Positions 20,265-23,902 of a DNA stretch of 23,902 bases are shown here, in pieces; the first letter of the stretch is position 1; each line of letters begins with the position of its first letter. A model generated the notes under the pieces. That model was not told where the DNA came from. It did not search any database and saw nothing but the letters and a program-made list of their open reading frames with translations. The stretch is from an uncultured Dialister sp. (GTDB taxonomy: Bacteria > Bacillota_C > Negativicutes > Veillonellales > Dialisteraceae): positions 1-23,902 of the forward strand of contig UPXR01000011.1 in assembly GCA_900557365.1 (NCBI GenBank), given 5' to 3'. A program made the position numbers and the translations under genes.

Positions 20265-23200
20265 TTATTCGATAACCAGGAGCAGGTCTCCCGATTCGAT
20301 CCGCTGTCCCGGCTTTACGCGGATTTCCGATACGATGCCGCTCTGGGAGGCTGTGATGGTGGTTTCCATCTTCATCGCTTCCGTAACGATGACCGGCTGG
20401 CCTTTCTTGACGGAAACGCCTTTTTCTACCAGAAGCTTGACTACGGAGCCGGACAGGGTAGCTCCTACCTGTCCGGGAACGTCCGGATCAGCTTTTTCCA
20501 CAGTGACTGCCGTATCTTCCACATGCTTGTCGTGAACAACGATGGTGCGGGGCATACCGTTCAGTTCGAACCGGACTTCCCGGTTTCCTTCCGGATCGGG
20601 TTTTGTTACGGAATCCAGACGGACAAGGAGCATCTTCCCTTCCTCTACGTTGACACGGACTTCTTCGCCGGGCTTCATGCCGAAGAAGAAGGTCGGCGTA
20701 TCCAGAACGGAGAGGTCGCCGTATTTATGGTAGCGGCCCATGTAGTCACTGTAAACTTTCGGATAGATGCAGTATGAGGAAACAGCTTCTTCCGAGGTGG
20801 GCAGGTGCTTTTCCTTCATTTCCATCTTGATCTTGTCAAAGTTTACATCTGCCGGTGTGCTCAGAACATGAGGCTTTTTGCCGCGGAGAATGATCTTCTG
20901 CAGCGTTTCCGGGAAACCTCCGTAGGGTGTTCCCAGCTTGCCGTCAAAGAAATCCACAACGGACTGCGGGAAGTCCAGGGTATCTCCCTTGGAATAAATA
21001 TCTGCTTCGGTCAGGTTGTTCTGCACCATGAAGAGTGTCATATCGCCGACAACCTTGGAGGACGGTGTAACTTTGATGATATCGCCGAACATCATATTGA
21101 CCTTGGCATAGGTGCGGCACACTTCCGGCCAGCGATCCCCCAGACCCACTGCCGTAGCCTGCTGACGCAGGTTGGAATACTGGCCGCCGGGCATTTCATG
21201 CTGGTACACGGTGGTATTGGCACCGGTCATCTTGGCATCAACGCCTGCATAGAAGGGGCGTACGCCCTGCCAGTAGCGGTCGATGGTTTCCAGCGCGTCG
21301 ATATCCAGCTTCGGCTGACGGGGATTATCCTGCAACGCATAATACATGGAGGTCATGGAAGGCTGGCTGGTGCCGCCGGAGAGTGCACTGGTTGCCACAT
21401 CGATAATGTCTACGCCGGCATCGACTGCCTTTGCATAGCTGTAGAGTGTGCAGCCGCCGCCTTCATGGCTGTGGAGATGAATCGGCAGATCCACTGCATC
21501 CTTCAGTGCGGAAATCAGGGCATATGCTGCTTCCGGCTTCAGGAGGCCTGCCATATCCTTAATGGCGATGATATTCGCACCGGCATCCTGCATCTGCTTT
21601 GCCAGGTCGGTGTAGTATTTCAGGGAATACTTCTGGCGTTTCGGGTCCATGATATCCCCGGTGTAGCAGAAGCATGCTTCTGCCAGTTTCCCCTGCTTCC
21701 GCACTTCGTCAATGGAGACCGTCATGTGGGAGAGCTGGTTCAGGCAGTCAAAGATACGGAATACATCCACGCCGTTTTCCGCAGCCTGATCAATGAAATG
21801 CCGCACTACATTTTCGGAATAGTTGGTATATCCTACCGTATTGGCCCCGCGGGTCAGCATCTGGAAAAGGATATTCGGAGCTTCCCGGCGGAGCTTGCGG
21901 AGTCTTTCCCACGGACTTTCATCCAGGAAACGATAAGCCACATCAAATGTTGCGCCGCCCCAGTCTTCAATGGAGAAGAGCTGCGGTACATGAACGGCTG
22001 TATAATGAATGGCCTTCATCATATCATAGGTGCGGATACGGGTTGCCAGAAGCGACTGGTGAGCATCGCGGTAAGTCGTATCGGTAAAGAAGACTTCCTT
22101 CTGGTCCAATACCCACTTGGAGAATTTCTCCGGTCCCATTTCCGCCAGAAGCTGACGGGTTCCCTTCGGTGCTTCCTTATGAGAAGCATCAAGCAGGATC
22201 GGCTGATGGAAATCGGGCTTATCCTGATGTCCCGCACCGGCATAGCCGTTGACGGTGATATCCCCGATATAGGTCAGCAGACGGGTGCCGCGGTCGGAAA
22301 CCAGATCCGGTTCCTGGAGCAGCCACGGATTGCGGTCGATATAGTTTACATCGCAGAGTCCTTCCAGGAAGTCTCTGGTGCGGAGCATGTTCTGCAGGAA
22401 GTAAATATTCGTCTTGACCCCGGAAATACGGAATTCATCCAGGCAGCGGAGCATCTTACGGATCGTATCCTTCGGATGAAGCGCATGAGCGGTTACCTTA
22501 ACCAGGAGGGAATCGTAGTACGGGGTGATAACTGCGCCGGTGTACGCTGTCCCTGCATCGAGACGGACGCCCGGGCCGCCGCCGGAACGATAGGCAATGA
22601 TCTTGCCCGTGTCAGGCATGAAATTATTCTGCGGATCTTCGGTGGTGATGCGGCACTGGATTGCCACCCCTTTGTACCAGATTTCATCCTGATTGCCGAT
22701 AGCAATTTCCGGTCCGTTCAGCGCATATCCTTCTGCAATAAGGATCTGCGTCTTTACGATATCCACATCGGTAATCATTTCCGTAACGGTATGTTCTACC
22801 TGTACACGGGGGTTGACTTCGATGAAATAGAAATGCTTTTCATCCTGATCGACCAGGAATTCCACCGTGCCGGCATTCAGATAATGAACATTCTTCATCA
22901 GCTTGACAGCTGCCTCGCAGATCTGATTGCGCAGTTCCTGCGGAAGAGACCATGCCGGCGCCATTTCGATAACCTTCTGATGACGGCGCTGAATAGAGCA
23001 GTCTCTTTCAAAAAGATGAACTACATTGCCCTGTTCATCTCCCAGGACCTGTACTTCGATATGCTTCGGGTTCATGATGCATTTTTCCACATAAACTTCA
23101 TCATCCCCGAAAGCCATCTTCGCTTCCGATCTTGCCCGGTTGTAAGCTTCTTCCAGATCCTCCATGCGGTCTACATTTCTCATGCCGCGTCCGCCGCCGC

Positions 23201-23693
23201 CGTTGACAGCCTTGATCATGACCGGCAGTCCGACCCGTTCTGCAAACTCCTTGACTTCCGCAAAGCTCTTAACAGCGCCGTTCGTACCGGGAATCATGGG
23301 GATGCCTGCCTTTTCCGCCTGGATGCGGGCATTGACCTTGTCGCCGAACATGATCAGATGTTCCACTCTCGGTCCGATGAAAACAATGCCCTCTTCCTTG
23401 CAGCGTTCTGCCAGCTTGGCATTTTCTGCCAGGAAGCCGTAGCCCGGATGGATTGCATCTACATTGTGTTCCTTACAAATCCGGATAATATCTTCTATGT
23501 CCAGGTATGCATCGATCGGCTTATCATTTTTTCCGACCAGATATGCCTCATCCGCTCTGTTGCGATGGAGGGAAAGGATATCCTCCTTGGAATAAATCGC
23601 TACGGTTCGAATGCCCATTTCACTGCAGGCACGGAAAACACGAATCGCGATTTCTCCTCGGTTTGCTACCAGTACTTTGCGAATATGTTTCAT
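20265..23693 (-). CDS. pyc: Pyruvate carboxylase, single-chain
   Basis: The enzyme carboxylates pyruvate to oxaloacetate with ATP, bicarbonate and biotin, feeding the C4-acid branch in the cytoplasm. At about 1142 residues it is full length. It begins with the biotin-carboxylase domain: KVLVANRGEIAIRVFRA, the ATP-grasp loop GGGGRGMR, and FIEVNPRVQVEHTVTE. The carboxyltransferase domain follows from about residue 530, with FFTDTTYRDAHQSLLATR and the metal-binding LHLHSHEGG-type stretch. The C-terminal biotin carrier has EAMKMETT, with biotinyl Lys near residue 1108. The start is ATG at 23693, five bases after AAAAGGGGG; upstream in-frame Met codons lie close to the promoter and lack a site. 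It has its own promoter and terminator, so it is a single-gene unit. Confidence 0.97.
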   Translation of the reverse strand: MKHIRKVLVANRGEIAIRVFRACSEMGIRTVAIYSKEDILSLHRNRADEAYLVGKNDKPIDAYLDIEDIIRICKEHNVDAIHPGYGFLAENAKLAERCKEEGIVFIGPRVEHLIMFGDKVNARIQAEKAGIPMIPGTNGAVKSFAEVKEFAERVGLPVMIKAVNGGGGRGMRNVDRMEDLEEAYNRARSEAKMAFGDDEVYVEKCIMNPKHIEVQVLGDEQGNVVHLFERDCSIQRRHQKVIEMAPAWSLPQELRNQICEAAVKLMKNVHYLNAGTVEFLVDQDEKHFYFIEVNPRVQVEHTVTEMITDVDIVKTQILIAEGYALNGPEIAIGNQDEIWYKGVAIQCRITTEDPQNNFMPDTGKIIAYRSGGGPGVRLDAGTAYTGAVITPYYDSLLVKVTAHALHPKDTIRKMLRCLDEFRISGVKTNIYFLQNMLRTRDFLEGLCDVNYIDRNPWLLQEPDLVSDRGTRLLTYIGDITVNGYAGAGHQDKPDFHQPILLDASHKEAPKGTRQLLAEMGPEKFSKWVLDQKEVFFTDTTYRDAHQSLLATRIRTYDMMKAIHYTAVHVPQLFSIEDWGGATFDVAYRFLDESPWERLRKLRREAPNILFQMLTRGANTVGYTNYSENVVRHFIDQAAENGVDVFRIFDCLNQLSHMTVSIDEVRKQGKLAEACFCYTGDIMDPKRQKYSLKYYTDLAKQMQDAGANIIAIKDMAGLLKPEAAYALISALKDAVDLPIHLHSHEGGGCTLYSYAKAVDAGVDIIDVATSALSGGTSQPSMTSMYYALQDNPRQPKLDIDALETIDRYWQGVRPFYAGVDAKMTGANTTVYQHEMPGGQYSNLRQQATAVGLGDRWPEVCRTYAKVNMMFGDIIKVTPSSKVVGDMTLFMVQNNLTEADIYSKGDTLDFPQSVVDFFDGKLGTPYGGFPETLQKIILRGKKPHVLSTPADVNFDKIKMEMKEKHLPTSEEAVSSYCIYPKVYSDYMGRYHKYGDLSVLDTPTFFFGMKPGEEVRVNVEEGKMLLVRLDSVTKPDPEGNREVRFELNGMPRTIVVHDKHVEDTAVTVEKADPDVPGQVGATLSGSVVKLLVEKGVSVKKGQPVIVTEAMKMETTITASQSGIVSEIRVKPGQRIESGDLLLVIE

Positions 23694-23767
23694 TTTGTCC
23701 CCCTTTTCATCATGGGTTTCCGGAGAAGCCCTCATGAACAGTCGCTTATGTGCAACGTATATCATAT

Positions 23768-23796
23768 ATTTTACAGAGGGAATTCTTTCTTTTCAA
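23768..23796 (-). promoter_or_regulatory. pyc promoter
   Basis: TTGAAA (23791-23796), a 17-base spacer and TAAAAT (23768-23773) on the minus strand form a housekeeping-type promoter, giving a leader of about 70 bases. The sequence from 23797 to the window end is AT-rich, with no supported gene. Confidence 0.75.
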
Positions 23797-23902
23797 TAGG
23801 ACCTATGAATTAGTATGGATTATGCTTTTCAGATATTCGTATGAATAAAAAACCAATCCATTAAAAAACATAAATTAATACTATTTAATAGAGAATATAA
23901 AA

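Noticed and set aside
23694..23765. pyc start at 23765
   Set aside because: That codon lies essentially at the predicted transcript start, and the added 24 residues are not family-like; GGGGG sits correctly before 23693.
20805..23813. Plus-strand open frame of about 1002 codons opposite pyc
   Set aside because: Antisense to a complete pyruvate carboxylase; no plausible domain content.

Overview
The window joins two kinds of DNA. Positions 1 to about 6025 are part of a GC-rich mobilizable or conjugative-type transposon of the kind common in gut Firmicutes. Positions from about 6040 to the end are ordinary chromosome, with every gene on the minus strand. The host is probably a Gram-negative Firmicute (Negativicutes; a Dialister-like genus is my best guess). 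This rests on the style of RpoB, RpoC and PurL, a single-chain pyruvate carboxylase and two genes with cleavable signal peptides. It is an inference from remembered family features and was not tested by a search.

Mobile element, plus strand: the 3' part of a relaxase (cut by the window edge), a cysteine-rich Cys_rich_VLP protein overlapping it by 11 bases, a RepA-type replication initiator, a DnaC/IstB-like ATPase overlapping it by ATGA, and the small protein TnpW. A large serine recombinase should follow. Only about 15 codons of its start and its C-terminal half (zinc ribbon, coiled coil, tail) remain. The middle, including the catalytic domain, is replaced by about 1.2 kb of very AT-rich DNA. 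That DNA carries an Erm-type 23S rRNA methyltransferase gene on the opposite strand, itself broken by a one-base frameshift. The element copy therefore looks unable to excise by its own recombinase, and the resistance gene looks inactive as written.

Chromosome, minus strand, read from right to left: pyc (pyruvate carboxylase) with its own promoter and terminator; then a roughly 480-base leader and spacer with a strong promoter; then rpoB and rpoC as a two-gene operon closed by a strong terminator; then a two-gene operon of unrecognised exported proteins with its own promoter; then purL (single-chain FGAM synthase) closed by a long hairpin terminator. The usual neighbours of rpoBC (rplKAJL upstream, rpsL-rpsG-fusA downstream) are absent.

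I found no convincing new multi-gene system. The most interesting points are: a stretch of RpoC that looks like three tandem copies of one module between its zinc ligands; a double cysteine in the near-invariant HGNKGV motif of RpoB; a perfect Shine-Dalgarno placed before an ATC codon in the replication initiator; the recombinase/erm replacement; and a diverged tandem pair of exported proteins next to rpoC. No rRNA, tRNA or CRISPR array was seen.
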